A stretch of DNA of 64,000 nt from Aelia acuminata (GCA_911387785.2 OU426983.1:73999263-74063262); one strand, 5' to 3'. Shown: positions 12,201 through 22,333, numbered from the stretch's first letter. The notes: a model not told the origin generated them from the sequence alone. Translations and numbers: made by a program.

Positions 12201-13457
12201 AAATACTATGTTCAATACAACACAATCTTTTCGGAGGCGGCGCAAAATTTAAAATTTTTTACACTAGACATTATGAAAATCTTCTACATGGATCTTCTCT
12301 TCCCAGCTATTGATTTCAATGCCTACTAATGGAATTGTATCAGTAACATGTTATTTCTATTTTGCGTGCATCTATAAGGAAGAGGAGGTTTTTTAAATGA
12401 ACCTGGACATAAATATAATAAAATTAGAGATAGTTTTATTAAGACTAAGCGCAATCACGGATATTTTAAAAATTCGAGTTTCCGAATTTTTTTCTCTTGA
12501 TGATGATTAGAATAGCGATATCTCATATATTAATAATAATAATCTAATAATTAAAACTCAAAAAAATTAAAAAGCTTAATTCATTCTTTATTTAATTTTA
12601 TAAATAAATATGAGTATAAAACGCGATTGTGGATAACCCCAAACGAAGATATAATTCAAGCTCTGCGTCTAATATCTTTCGAGAAATGCATGCGTGCCAT
12701 TGTTATACCTTTCAAGTTCTCTTCATGGATCAATGGCCATTAACCGAGCATTCAGTATTCGATCAGTCACGCTGCATTCACCCATCCGACATACCAGTTA
12801 GTATCAATTGAGATTCCAATGCTCGTGAGAAATAAAAAAAATAACACAAAAAGCAAAATAATTTATTTTAATAAATTTTTACGGTTTTTGAAATTATTAC
12901 TTCGTTTTTAAAAATTTAAATATATTTGTGTCTTAAGGGCTTTGAGTTGTAGCTAGAATGAATTGTTCAAAGGAACTACACTTTTTGGCGGCGTTTTTAG
13001 TTTAGCAATATCAACTTGAAAATTCATATTGAGATTTAAAACCTGTATGATTTTTAATTTATTATAATATATATTGGAAGATATTATTTTAATAAAGTAA
13101 AGAAAAAAAATACATTCTCTTGTTGCTAACCAAATAAAATAGCAGATTTGGAATATCTATTTATTACTTAGGTCTACAATGGTTTTGGTGTAGAACTAAA
13201 GTTGTTTTATTTAGTTAGATTCCTGCTGTATATAAATTTTTCTATTCTACTTGAGTTGTTATATTTTGAAGAATTTTATTAATTCTTAAACTGTCTGATA
13301 TCTAATTATACATTTAAAAAAGATTCTTTTTGAAAGTTTCTTGCATTAATGTCCTTATGACACTCTCTCGTGATGCTCCGGCAGTAATCTGCCATTATGA
13401 GTTCAACTCATCGACCTTGTTACCTATCTTCCATGACTTTTAAATCCTGACGGAATC
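9269..13457. other. Long AT-rich stretch without recognisable genes
   Basis: Scanned on both strands: only short open frames without domain features. It includes poly-T stretches at 10211-10241, a poly-A at 11906-11920, and an orphan element terminus noted separately at 11937-11990. Confidence 0.45.
11937..11990 (+). repeat. Diverged orphan terminus of a TIR-family relative
   Basis: TTGAAAGTTGTGTaatacac followed by GCACCGC matches the layout of the tandem-repeat family 3' end (GTGAAAGTTGTGTGTTGCGC, GCATCGCACC) with several substitutions. No second terminus could be paired with it. Confidence 0.35.
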
Positions 13458-13796
13458 TTACTCCTTCTTATAAGAGCCAGGATTTTTCGGAAATATGTCC
13501 AAACAGCTATGGAGGTAGTGGGAATAATCCCACTTGTCTAAACTTTTGTTACCTAGAAATTTTGGTGGCAAGCAAATCTTGAAAAGTAGGTAAAATCTGT
13601 TGAGTGGGATAAAGGCCGAATAGCTAACTCCAGGTTTTCTTATATAATTTTCTATTCGATTAACACTATATGATGTGAAAGCACAAAAATAGCAATTACT
13701 ATAGTGATTTTTCGGTTCCTTCCAAATCAAAGTTATACCAAATTTCAAACGGCTGCATATTCCTTTTGACTCATTGCCTTGAACGCTTCTAAACAA
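13458..13796 (-). pseudogene. Fragment of a repeat-associated zinc-cluster protein
   Basis: An open frame of 112 codons contains FGITLIWKEPKNHYSNCYFC at about residues 24-43, then a basic tail with NYIRKP. The pattern 'W(K/R)EP-x-H-x3-CYFC' is one I recognise from large predicted proteins that recur in many arthropod genomes and are probably derived from a mobile element; I cannot name the family. The frame stops at 13458, and further downstream coding resemblance fades into stops, so the copy looks broken. No splice sites were convincing. A chance open frame is possible but less likely, because of the C-Y-F-C cluster in its usual context. Confidence 0.4.
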
Positions 13797-14915
13797 TTTC
13801 CGAACATTATTTGGTATACATGGCTTGGTATTAAGTTTTTATATATGTTTATATAAATTAGATGCGGATTATCTACTTTTCTTTCAATAAATATTTAAAC
13901 GAAATGTCACGAAATTTATTCGGATTACATTACATTTTAGTTGTTCTGTAAAGGTTAATAATCAACGAAATGGTTATAAAAACGGAACTCCTCATAAAAT
14001 ATCCATACAGTTTTGCTTTTTGATCTCTTGATCTACTGATAGGATACAACAGGTTCGAATAAATCCTAAATTATTGGCCTTCTTCAAGGTAACATTAGAA
14101 TTGAGGGAGATATTAAGGAATTTTCGAGCATAAATTTTGTTAAAAACAGTACGAATTTTTCTTTTTTAAAGTTTTAGTTTTGAAGTTTATATACCACTTC
14201 TATATTCGAAAGCAGTTTACAGTGAAGCCATAAAGCAATTTTATCTGCACCAAAATAAAAAGTTGTTTTGTAGGCGTGTGTCATTGATAAACTTCTATTA
14301 CGTCAAATGTCATCCTCAATGGTAATTTTCCAGAAGCTTCATTTCATTCTTCCTGTGGTCTGCATTCCCTTAGACGTTATTAGATATATGATGCTTTGGG
14401 TACAATACAAGAGATTCAGTAGAACTTATAACGGGCAGCTTTCGCAAGGGGCAACCAGAGCGTAATCGTGGTGACGATGGTCGAGCGATTCTTCAACACA
14501 AGTTCTTACTTCCCACTACTATCCGCTGCTTTACTCTTGTTCATATATAAAACGAAACTAATTTTTAAGCAATACCGCTCATAAAATGTAAACCACAGAA
14601 GTCAGGCTTCTTAAAAATTCCTAAACTATTAAGAAGATTTAAAATAATCATTTTGATCATTAGGTCGCTTTAGAGAACTGAAAAAACATCTAGCACCGCT
14701 CTCTGTAATACGCTTATATTTGCAACAGAATTCGAACCTTGATTAGTGAGTTCTTATCAATGATTGCCAACCAGCGCAAAGAAAGCAACATTTATCGTTT
14801 CCCTTTATGCCTGAAAGATTAATAATAATTGCGAATACCTACTCAATACGGGACATCATTGACAAATGAAACTTATTTATACAACGACAAAAAGTATTTT
14901 ACTTCATGTCAAAGC
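13797..14915. other. Intergenic, no gene seen
   Basis: AT-rich with short, unconvincing open frames. It ends at the TTAA target site of the piggyBac-like element. Confidence 0.5.
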
Positions 14916-14919
14916 TTAA

Positions 14920-16780
14920 CCCTCGGGAGCCCGCGCCAAGAGGAGTCACATCAGTACACGCGCGCGGTGTTTGTGCCGCACTCTCACATTTCTACGTATT
15001 TACTTTAATATATCCGTCACTAACAGTTCTAGCAGTGTTATTTTTTTTAGATAGAGTCTTTCTCAGGATCATTTTTATACGTTCAAGAATTCCCACAAAT
15101 TACAAATCTTATGCCCTTATAAATGAATTTAAATAATGCTACAACAATTATAAGGATTATTATAACAATAACGAATCAATATTATTATTATAAATTGTAT
15201 ATTATTGTAATTGATTGCTGCAATAAACAACCAAACAATTTTGTAAATGGGATAATTTCATTAATGTATGAGAAAACTTGAGGTTTAAAAAAAAAAAAAA
15301 AAATCAGTTTTGCTTTCTTTTGTAGCTATGGAAATTTTTATTTGCTACATAAATATTTTTTATTGGAGTAATTGATATTTCATAATTATATAATATATAT
15401 TATATTAGATAATTGTAAAACCACACATGTGCACGGAGCATGCAAGTAGTAGAAGGCTAAATAAAATAAATTTAATGAGTAAATAACATTCATTAACTAA
15501 CAACTAATAACAATCTTATAATTTTTCTTTTTCTTCTTCTTCTTTTTTCTTCTTATTTCTTTGGATGTTCTATATTTTTTCTATTATGTGTATTTTTCCA
15601 GGAAAAATTTTTATACATCCAACACATTTTCATTCTAATTGTCGTTTTTATTTTGCTTACATTTGTACAACGTTTCGGACTTATTTGTCCATTTTCTAGT
15701 ACATATCTAAAAACATTTTTCATTACATTAAAACTCAGTATATAAACATTATATTACACTCTAAAACAATTTTACCACATACAGAACTTTTTAAATTTAA
15801 CTTTTAAAAACCTTCATTCAGTGTCAAAAATCATTCTAAAAATATTATATAAATAATTAGCCAATATCACAAATAAGAGTTATAAAATGGACATACCTTA
15901 ATTTCCTACTATATTAACACTTTGAAATGTTTCGTCATTATTTTTAAAAAAACTACGAGTATCTCCTCACTATTCAATTAAAATATAAAAGAGTGGGGTT
16001 AAAGATAAGGGTTTAGATGAAGAGGGGAGGGAGGAAAAAAGTGGGGACTGGTCAACAATAAAGCCATGAGCGAGTGAATAGTGAGGAGATACTCGTAGTT
16101 TTTTTAAAAATAATGACGAAACATTTCAAAGTGTTAATGTAGTAGGAAGTTAAGGTATGTCCATTTTATAACTCTTATTTGTGATATTGGCTAATTATTT
16201 ATATAATATTTTTAGAATGATTTTTGACACTGAATGAAGGTTTTTAAAAGTTAAATTTAAAAAGTTCTGTATGTGGTAAAATTGTTTTAGAGTGTAATAT
16301 AATGTTTATATACTGAGTTTTAATGTAATGAAAAATGTTTTTAGATATGTACTAGAAAATGGACAAATAAGTCCGAAACGTTGTACAAATGTAAGCAAAA
16401 TAAAAACGACAATTAGAATGAAAATGTGTTGGATGTATAAAAATTTTTCCTGGAAAAATACACATAATAGAAAAAATCTTATAATTGTATTCCAATAGTT
16501 TTTAAAAAAATTGAAATGGAATCCCAAAAATATCCTAAAAACAATTACTTACATGACTGCCGGGTAGCGGTGTAAATGCCGCAAATGTGACTTTCAATAA
16601 AGAAGGCAGGATTGCAACTGAAAAAATGCGCAGATTTGCTCCAAACAAAAGGCAATATGATCCCAAGTGTCCGTTCTAGGATTCCCTAAAATCCTGTTCA
16701 AGTGATGCCGCGCTAAAGCAAGTTATAAAGCTTTTTCTCAGAAGTGCGGTGTAAATGCCGCCGGCGCGGGCTCTCGAGGG
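14920..16780. mobile_element. Non-autonomous piggyBac-like element with TTAA borders
   Basis: TTAA at 14916-14919 and at 16781-16784 brackets an element starting CCCTCGGGAGCCCGCGCC and ending in the inverse GGCGCGGGCTCTCGAGGG. This is an 18-bp terminal inverted repeat with one mismatch. TTAA target duplication with CCC-initiated TIRs is the hallmark of the piggyBac superfamily. Near the right end the imperfect palindrome GCGGTGTAAATGCCGC occurs twice (about 16568 and 16746), and a related GCGGTGTTTGTGCCGC lies near the left end (about 14964); these could be transposase-binding subterminal repeats. No transposase is encoded. The interior is dominated by a 403-bp-arm hairpin, listed separately. 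Confidence 0.8.
15574..16477. repeat. Giant hairpin: 403-bp arms, 98-bp spacer
   Basis: The left arm 15574-15976 and right arm 16075-16477 are reverse complements over 403 bp without gaps. By eye I find only two mismatches (near 15904-15912 against 16140-16150). The spacer 15977-16074 is purine-rich, with several G runs. Transcription in either direction would give one long double-stranded stem, the shape of hairpin-RNA precursors that insects process into siRNAs. The arms are far more alike than neighbouring repeats, so they are either young or kept matched by conversion. Confidence 0.93.
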
Positions 16781-16784
16781 TTAA

Positions 16785-17294
16785 ATGACAGCCGAAGGTT
16801 TATTATTGAGACTTTTTTTTACCGGCGATAATTTAGAGAACTACGATACTAACTATGCGAGAACCTATTACCTACCCTCTTTCTTCCAGTGCATATTTCT
16901 ATGATAGTTTTTAGTTATATTATTTTTTACCTAATTAACATTCAAATAACTCATAAAATATATGTGGTGCTTGTTTCCAAAAACATAACACCATGCATAA
17001 TCAATTATTTTTCTTTCAATCATCCTTTCTCTTCACTAACACCTTTCCCACAGATCTCGCAATTTTTGCGAATTAAACGTGTGATTGGACCAATTTGTCC
17101 ATTCGGTGAGGTCTCTTAGCCATAATAATTTTTTTTCTCTTTAAAACTTAATTTAATTATTTATTTTTTCCTCATCGTAAGGAACTCTTGCCACTTGAAC
17201 CACCAGGCCCATATCCCGGTTAAGTCAATCCTTTCTCTTCCATGACCTCTTTACCCTGGGTTAGAGCCTTACTAGTGATAAGGAAAAAACATTT

Positions 17295-17330
<36 letters not shown>
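16785..17330. other. Intergenic, ending in a TA microsatellite
   Basis: No gene recognised. The TA run at about 17298-17330 was the target of the Ty3 element insertion and continues after it at 22334-22348. Confidence 0.55.
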
Positions 17331-17334
<4 letters not shown>

Positions 17335-17653
17335 AGATTGTTTTAACGTGATTTATTCTTTGTCTGCACAAAAGGTATAAAATACATTTATTATAATACA
17401 ACATTGAGAACATAAAATATGAAAATATAACATAGATAGTATAAGGTTACCTGCACAAAAGAATTAAATTGCACGTCCATAAACTAGTATGAAACTATAA
17501 ATCTATAATAAGTCTTAACACTCAGGTAACCCAACATTAAGCACTTTACAAAACGAAGGTTGCAACAGTGTTATTTGTTATCACACTGTAGCCAACTTAA
17601 ACCTAAACAAAACGAAGGTTGCAAGGGTGTTATCACACTGTAGCAAACTTACA
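17331..17653 (-). repeat. 3' LTR of the Ty3 element
   Basis: Identical to the 5' LTR. A minus-strand AATAAA lies at 17352-17357, near the LTR 3' end, and is a plausible polyadenylation signal. The first bases of this LTR also supply the pol stop codon. Confidence 0.95.
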
Positions 17654-20600
17654 CCTCCACCCCCGAAGACGATTCATCCGGTGAAAAAGGAAGGAGCTTA
17701 CTGGAATGGAAGAAGTTGGAGATTGTCTTTTTCTTTCCGCTTGCCACTTCATAAAACGTTGGTGATATCTGTCGGATTATCGAAAAAGGCCCAATCCGTA
17801 CGGGGTCAAGCTTGTTGCGGTTTAATTTATTTCCATTTTCGATGTAAACCAAATCACCGACTTTAAAATTGTGCTGGCTTCGATTCTTGTCAATACGCTT
17901 CTTGTTCATTTGAAAACTTCTTAAGGAATTTTGAAAAGCTATTTTCCGGTCCTCTTCAAGGGAAGATAAGTCGTCTTCGACAAGAGGAGATATAGGTTGT
18001 TTCTTCCCTAGCAGTAGGTACGATGGTGCAAATCCTGTGGAGCTATGAATAGTATCGTTGTATTCACTGACACACTCCTTTGCGAGGGTCGGCCAGGCTT
18101 TATTAGTACCACTGTTTATTTTGCATCTTAAACGATTGATTAGCGTTTGGTTCAATCTTTCGTTAAGCCCATTTGATTCTGGGTGATCAATGCAGGTAAA
18201 AACAATCTGTATTCCAATTTTCTCTAAATATTTTTGAAAATGGGAGGAATTAATGGAGGCATATTGGTCGGCTAATAAGATCGAAATATTATTTCTTTTA
18301 GCGATTGGCTGAATTAGATTTATAAAGTCCTGGGCGCTCTGACCCTTACTAGTCGATATCCAAGCATATCTCGTGAAATGATCCACCAAAATGTGCATAT
18401 ATTTTTTTGGTGATCGATTTCCTGAAAATCCTCCAACAGTATCGAGTGACATTATTTGGAACGGCTCAGTGGCAGGACCCAATTGTGAGAGAAGACCGAC
18501 AACACGACTTCGACGGACTTTGTTCTTAACACAAATCTGGCAACTTTTGCAGAAGTTATGTATTGCTTTGTCGAGATCCTTAAAGTAGTAATGTGGCCGG
18601 ATCGTGGCGATCATCTGTGCTGGACCGATATGACCGTAATGCTCATGAACAAGCTGAATGATATCTTTTCCCAATTTCGGGGAGACAAATATTCTCAGTT
18701 TTCCCTTTGATTTTCTTAGTATCATTCCTTGCTTGTAGTCAGTTCGTTTTGCTATTTTTAATTCCGGAAGGTGTTCAGCTTGGTCTTTTAAAATCTGATG
18801 TAAATCAATTAAATTCACCATCTTAATAGCATCTTCATTGTCAAAATATTCTAAAACTGGATACCTAGATAGTAAGTCGGCTAGGATATTTTCTTTCCCT
18901 TTTTTATAAATTATTGTGAAATCGAATTGAGATAAATACAAAATTAAGTCCCCTAGGATTTCATCTGATCTGGCTTTAGTCCTTAAGTTTTCCAAGGGCT
19001 TATGATCACTACACACTGTAAAATGGCGTCCTATTAAATAGTATTGCCAAAATTTGATTGCATCTTTGATCGCTTTGCATTCCAAATGGATGATATCTAA
19101 GCGTTTCTCCCTTTCCGAAAGTTTTCTCGAGTAATACGCTACAGGATGCAATATTCCATCTTCTTGTGGTTGCTTAAGTGTCGCACCAATACCTTTAAAA
19201 CTTGCATCTGTCTCGATGAAGACGGGCTTATTATAGTCATAAATCGACAATATTGGTGCAGTACATAAATAATCTTTTACCATATTGAAAGCTTTTTCGC
19301 ATTCGTCGGACCATTCAAACTTCACATCCTTTCGTAATAATCGATGTAACGGTTCCAATTTTTGAGAGCTATTTTCGATATATTTCAAATAAAAGTTAAT
19401 TGAGCCCAAAATACTCCGAACACCAGTCTTATCTGATGGTCTTCGTAGGTTCCGGATAGATACTAAATTTCCTTCTGCTGGTGAAACTCTGTTTTTTGAA
19501 ATTGTGTGTCCTAGATACTTGACAGACTTAGCTGCAAATAAACACTTGACTAGTTTTAGTTTGAATCCTTCAGTTTTGGTGACCTGCAAAAATTTGTCGA
19601 TGTGTTGAAGATGATCTTCCCAGGTTTGAGAAAATATCAAAATATCATCGATGTAATTGATGCAGAATTCATCTAAACCATTTCTGCGAATAATGTTTGA
19701 TAAAATTCTCTGGAATGTGGCCGGAGCATTTTTGAGACCAAATGGAAGTACCCTGAACATGAACTTTCCGTATTTCGTTATAAAAGAAGTTTTTTCTCTG
19801 TCTTCTTCTTTTAGTGAAATGCACCAAAATGCCGAATTAATGTCTAAAACTGTGAAATACTCACAATTAACCACTTTGTCGATAACGTCTTGTATTGTGG
19901 GAAATGGAAAAACTTCTGGAACGACCAATTTATTTAATTTCCGGAAGTCGATACACAAGCGTGATTTCTTATTTTCATCTTTCTTGAAGGCGAGGGTTAC
20001 GGGGGAAGCGAACGGAGAATCAGATTCTTCGATTATTTTTGCTTCTAATAATGCCTTAATCTGGCTTCGTATTTCTTCTTCGTCAGGAAGTGAACATTTA
20101 TACGGTCGACAGGTGACATATTCGTTAGATATAAGTTTTATCTCTGCTTCTTTTGATTTAACTTGTCCAATATCAAACTTATCCTTAGCAAACATGTGTT
20201 TATGCTTTTCAATTAGCTGCAAAATCTGCTGTTTTCGCTCTTCATTATCCATATGCTTCAAATTCGCTTCAAATTCTTCTATTTTTAAATTTTCATTGAA
20301 ATTTAGCTCTATATATTCGTCGGAATTATCCTCATTAACTAAACAGCGATTATCTTTCAATTTAAATTTGGTAATCTGATCTAAATTAGATCGGTTAAAA
20401 TTATCTTCTCGATCACTATTGGAACGGTTTTCTTGTAAATCTATCACATTACTGGTATCTGCTCGTTGTAATATTCTTAAATTTTCATTTTGAATCAATT
20501 TAAATTTTTTTATGGCATCAATCCCCAATAAAATATTGTAAGAAAAATTATCGTTATTGACAACGTAAGTAGTTATGTATTCTGCAATATTTCCAATGCG

Positions 20601-20816
20601 AAGCAATATTGTAGCCCGGGCTGAGGTGAAATTTGATCCGCTGATAGTTTTCAATAAAAACTTTTGCTCGATTAATTCCAACTGTAGCAAATCAGCAATT
20701 CGTTGATTAATTAATGTAACGTTAGAGCCACTGTCGTAAATAGCCTTTGTTTTAATCTTTTCACAAATTATTACATTTAGCTTTATCAACGGATCTAATT
20801 TCGCCCGGTTCTTCAG
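17649..20816 (-). CDS. pol: Ty3 pol polyprotein (protease, RT, RNase H, integrase)
   Basis: 1,055 codons read after the frameshift. There is no usable ATG at the head, and the frame is continuous with gag by -1. I number residues from the TTG (Leu) codon at 20789, nine codons in. Protease: DSG at 19-21 and ILLGIDAI near 87-93. Reverse transcriptase: LDIN around 315-318 and YIDD at 379-382. RNase H: ETDAS with D528, E570 and D595. Integrase: zinc binding by H715, H720, C750 and C753; catalytic D783, D841 and E877, with exactly 35 residues between the last two; then a GPY/F-type end (DPVRIGPFSII). No chromodomain follows. The final codons overlap the polypurine tract and the TAA (17649-17651) lies inside the 3' LTR. 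No internal stops or frameshifts were seen. Confidence 0.95.
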   Translation of the reverse strand: MKNRAKLDPLIKLNVIICEKIKTKAIYDSGSNVTLINQRIADLLQLELIEQKFLLKTISGSNFTSARATILLRIGNIAEYITTYVVNNDNFSYNILLGIDAIKKFKLIQNENLRILQRADTSNVIDLQENRSNSDREDNFNRSNLDQITKFKLKDNRCLVNEDNSDEYIELNFNENLKIEEFEANLKHMDNEERKQQILQLIEKHKHMFAKDKFDIGQVKSKEAEIKLISNEYVTCRPYKCSLPDEEEIRSQIKALLEAKIIEESDSPFASPVTLAFKKDENKKSRLCIDFRKLNKLVVPEVFPFPTIQDVIDKVVNCEYFTVLDINSAFWCISLKEEDREKTSFITKYGKFMFRVLPFGLKNAPATFQRILSNIIRRNGLDEFCINYIDDILIFSQTWEDHLQHIDKFLQVTKTEGFKLKLVKCLFAAKSVKYLGHTISKNRVSPAEGNLVSIRNLRRPSDKTGVRSILGSINFYLKYIENSSQKLEPLHRLLRKDVKFEWSDECEKAFNMVKDYLCTAPILSIYDYNKPVFIETDASFKGIGATLKQPQEDGILHPVAYYSRKLSEREKRLDIIHLECKAIKDAIKFWQYYLIGRHFTVCSDHKPLENLRTKARSDEILGDLILYLSQFDFTIIYKKGKENILADLLSRYPVLEYFDNEDAIKMVNLIDLHQILKDQAEHLPELKIAKRTDYKQGMILRKSKGKLRIFVSPKLGKDIIQLVHEHYGHIGPAQMIATIRPHYYFKDLDKAIHNFCKSCQICVKNKVRRSRVVGLLSQLGPATEPFQIMSLDTVGGFSGNRSPKKYMHILVDHFTRYAWISTSKGQSAQDFINLIQPIAKRNNISILLADQYASINSSHFQKYLEKIGIQIVFTCIDHPESNGLNERLNQTLINRLRCKINSGTNKAWPTLAKECVSEYNDTIHSSTGFAPSYLLLGKKQPISPLVEDDLSSLEEDRKIAFQNSLRSFQMNKKRIDKNRSQHNFKVGDLVYIENGNKLNRNKLDPVRIGPFSIIRQISPTFYEVASGKKKTISNFFHSSKLLPFSPDESSSGVEV
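17654..17664 (-). promoter_or_regulatory. Polypurine tract of the Ty3 element
   Basis: On the minus strand GGGGGTGGAGG directly precedes the 3' LTR, as needed for plus-strand DNA priming. It lies inside the pol frame and encodes its last residues. Confidence 0.75.
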
Positions 20817-21979
20817 TTTAAATTTTGGTTATTTAAATCTGTTGCTAATAGCTCTATGTCTTCAATCTCAGAAGATCTTTTAGTTATGTTTGTTTTTAGT
20901 TTTCCTGATTCTTTATTTCGATTACGGCATTCTGCAGCAAGATGGTACCGATTCGGAAAACCAATACTTGCACAAAATGGACATGGCTTCCTTTGAGCTT
21001 CGTTCTTCGGATGAAATTCACTCTTAAAAGTCTTCAGATCAGAACTTATATTCAATCTAGGTCTTGGTGGATTTTCTTTCTTCTTCCTTGAAAATGAGTC
21101 CTCTAGTTTTCGGAGTTCCGCGTATAAGTCTTCAAGCTTGGTAATTTTTTCTCTATCAAGTTCTTCTTGAGCTTCTTTCGGCAATCCAAAAACTATCAGG
21201 TTGATACGGGATAATTCAGTGCCCTTAGGTTCTACTTCTAGGCATAACCTTTCCTTAGTAAGCGCATAATCGATTAAAGACCCGCCCAAATACTTGTAGT
21301 TAAAAGCTTTTCTAACAACATACCAGCCTTTATCAACAAAAACGTTAAAGAACGATTCCTTCCAATTATTCCAATGACCGTTTACACCAATTTTCTTGAG
21401 ATGTATTTCAAACCAATCTTTTGCTGGGCCTATGAGGAAAAATCGCAAAGCTTGAATTTTACCACTATCGGAATTTATCTGGAAGCGACTACACTCATCT
21501 TCAAACCGAGTTAGCCATTCTATAGGATCTGATTGGTTTTTTTCAAATTTTTCTAAAATAAATTTTTTTTCAATTTGATGCAGTTTGATTTCTTCTTGGT
21601 TAAAATTTAAATTTACTTGATTTTCTAATTCTCTTATACGACTTTCCAACTCTGATTTTCCAATTTCAGCAACTCTTGAAACAGATATTGGTACACATTC
21701 TTCTAACGGCAACTCTCGAAAACAGACATTGTCAGCTTCATCAAAGTACTCTTTTCTAATTTCTTCATCTATTTTAATGGCGACTGTTCTATATCCTCTT
21801 GGATTTTTAATAGCAGATATTGCATTTTTTATAGGGTTTTTGTTTGATAAAGAAATGTGAATACTTACATCTTTAAACTCTTCTGGTACCAAATACCATG
21901 TATTCTTATCAATGGATATACATTGGATTCCAAATTCTTTCTCAGATTTCTTAACTACTTGAACATAAAGCAAATCCAT
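20813..21979 (-). CDS. gag: Ty3 gag polyprotein
   Basis: 388 residues starting at the ATG 31 bp after the 5' LTR, with nothing in frame upstream within the leader. The middle section, with WLTRFEDECSRFQI (about residues 155-168) and FLIGPAKDWFEIHL, fits a Ty3 capsid domain. A single zinc knuckle of variant spacing, C-x2-C-x9-H-x4-C (C333, C336, H346, C351), acts as the nucleocapsid. The N-terminal 100 residues are unlike the core and may be a matrix-like or spacer region. It assembles the cytoplasmic particle that packages element RNA. It ends at TGA (20813-20815), immediately preceded by the heptamer T TTA AAC, so a fraction of ribosomes should continue into pol. Confidence 0.93.
   Translation of the reverse strand: MDLLYVQVVKKSEKEFGIQCISIDKNTWYLVPEEFKDVSIHISLSNKNPIKNAISAIKNPRGYRTVAIKIDEEIRKEYFDEADNVCFRELPLEECVPISVSRVAEIGKSELESRIRELENQVNLNFNQEEIKLHQIEKKFILEKFEKNQSDPIEWLTRFEDECSRFQINSDSGKIQALRFFLIGPAKDWFEIHLKKIGVNGHWNNWKESFFNVFVDKGWYVVRKAFNYKYLGGSLIDYALTKERLCLEVEPKGTELSRINLIVFGLPKEAQEELDREKITKLEDLYAELRKLEDSFSRKKKENPPRPRLNISSDLKTFKSEFHPKNEAQRKPCPFCASIGFPNRYHLAAECRNRNKESGKLKTNITKRSSEIEDIELLATDLNNQNLN
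20816..20822 (-). promoter_or_regulatory. -1 ribosomal frameshift heptamer TTTAAAC
   Basis: On the minus strand the gag frame reads AAT TTA AAC TGA. The heptamer T TTA AAC is the classical X XXY YYZ slippery sequence and abuts the stop codon. A -1 slip gives TTT AAA CTG, which is exactly the frame of pol. A downstream stimulatory fold (for example involving the CCGGGCG at about 20801-20808) cannot be judged by eye. Confidence 0.85.
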
Positions 21980-22010
21980 TTCTTACTAGTTGATATCTTG
22001 CAATTTAATT

Positions 22011-22333
22011 TGTAAGATTGTTTTAACGTGATTTATTCTTTGTCTGCACAAAAGGTATAAAATACATTTATTATAATACAACATTGAGAACATAAAATAT
22101 GAAAATATAACATAGATAGTATAAGGTTACCTGCACAAAAGAATTAAATTGCACGTCCATAAACTAGTATGAAACTATAAATCTATAATAAGTCTTAACA
22201 CTCAGGTAACCCAACATTAAGCACTTTACAAAACGAAGGTTGCAACAGTGTTATTTGTTATCACACTGTAGCCAACTTAAACCTAAACAAAACGAAGGTT
22301 GCAAGGGTGTTATCACACTGTAGCAAACTTACA
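22011..22333 (-). repeat. 5' LTR of the Ty3 element
   Basis: Identical to the copy at 17331-17653 in every line compared, with TG...CA ends inside a 6-bp inverted TGTAAG/CTTACA. It carries the promoter for the minus-strand transcript. Within the LTR the motif 'aacgaaggttgcaa' occurs twice (about 22233 and 22290), a short internal duplication. Confidence 0.95.

Larger units (their letters stand above)
17331..22333 (-). mobile_element. Complete Ty3/gypsy LTR retrotransposon
   Basis: A 5,003-bp element read on the minus strand: 5' LTR 22011-22333, gag, pol, 3' LTR 17331-17653. The two 323-bp LTRs are identical on inspection, start TGTAAG and end CTTACA, and are flanked on both sides by TA repeat. 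The insertion therefore split a TA microsatellite, which hides whether the target duplication is 4 or 6 bp. Pol has the order protease, RT, RNase H, integrase, which defines Ty3/gypsy rather than copia. There is no env-like third frame. All catalytic motifs are present, so the copy is probably competent or was until recently. The leader between LTR and gag start is only about 31 bp, and I could not match it to a standard tRNA primer site. Confidence 0.95.

Noticed and set aside
15977..16074. G-quadruplex in the hairpin spacer
   Set aside because: Several G runs exist, but loops of more than ten bases separate most of them; too weak to list.
16340..16400. Hammerhead-ribozyme-like sequence in the hairpin arms (GGAC...GTCC then GAAAC)
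   Set aside because: The essential CUGAUGA core is not present (CTAGAAA instead) and a closing stem III could not be drawn.
19657..20379. 240-codon plus-strand frame inside the Ty3 element
   Set aside because: Antisense of the protease/RT region, with no domain features; the minus-strand pol explains the sequence fully.
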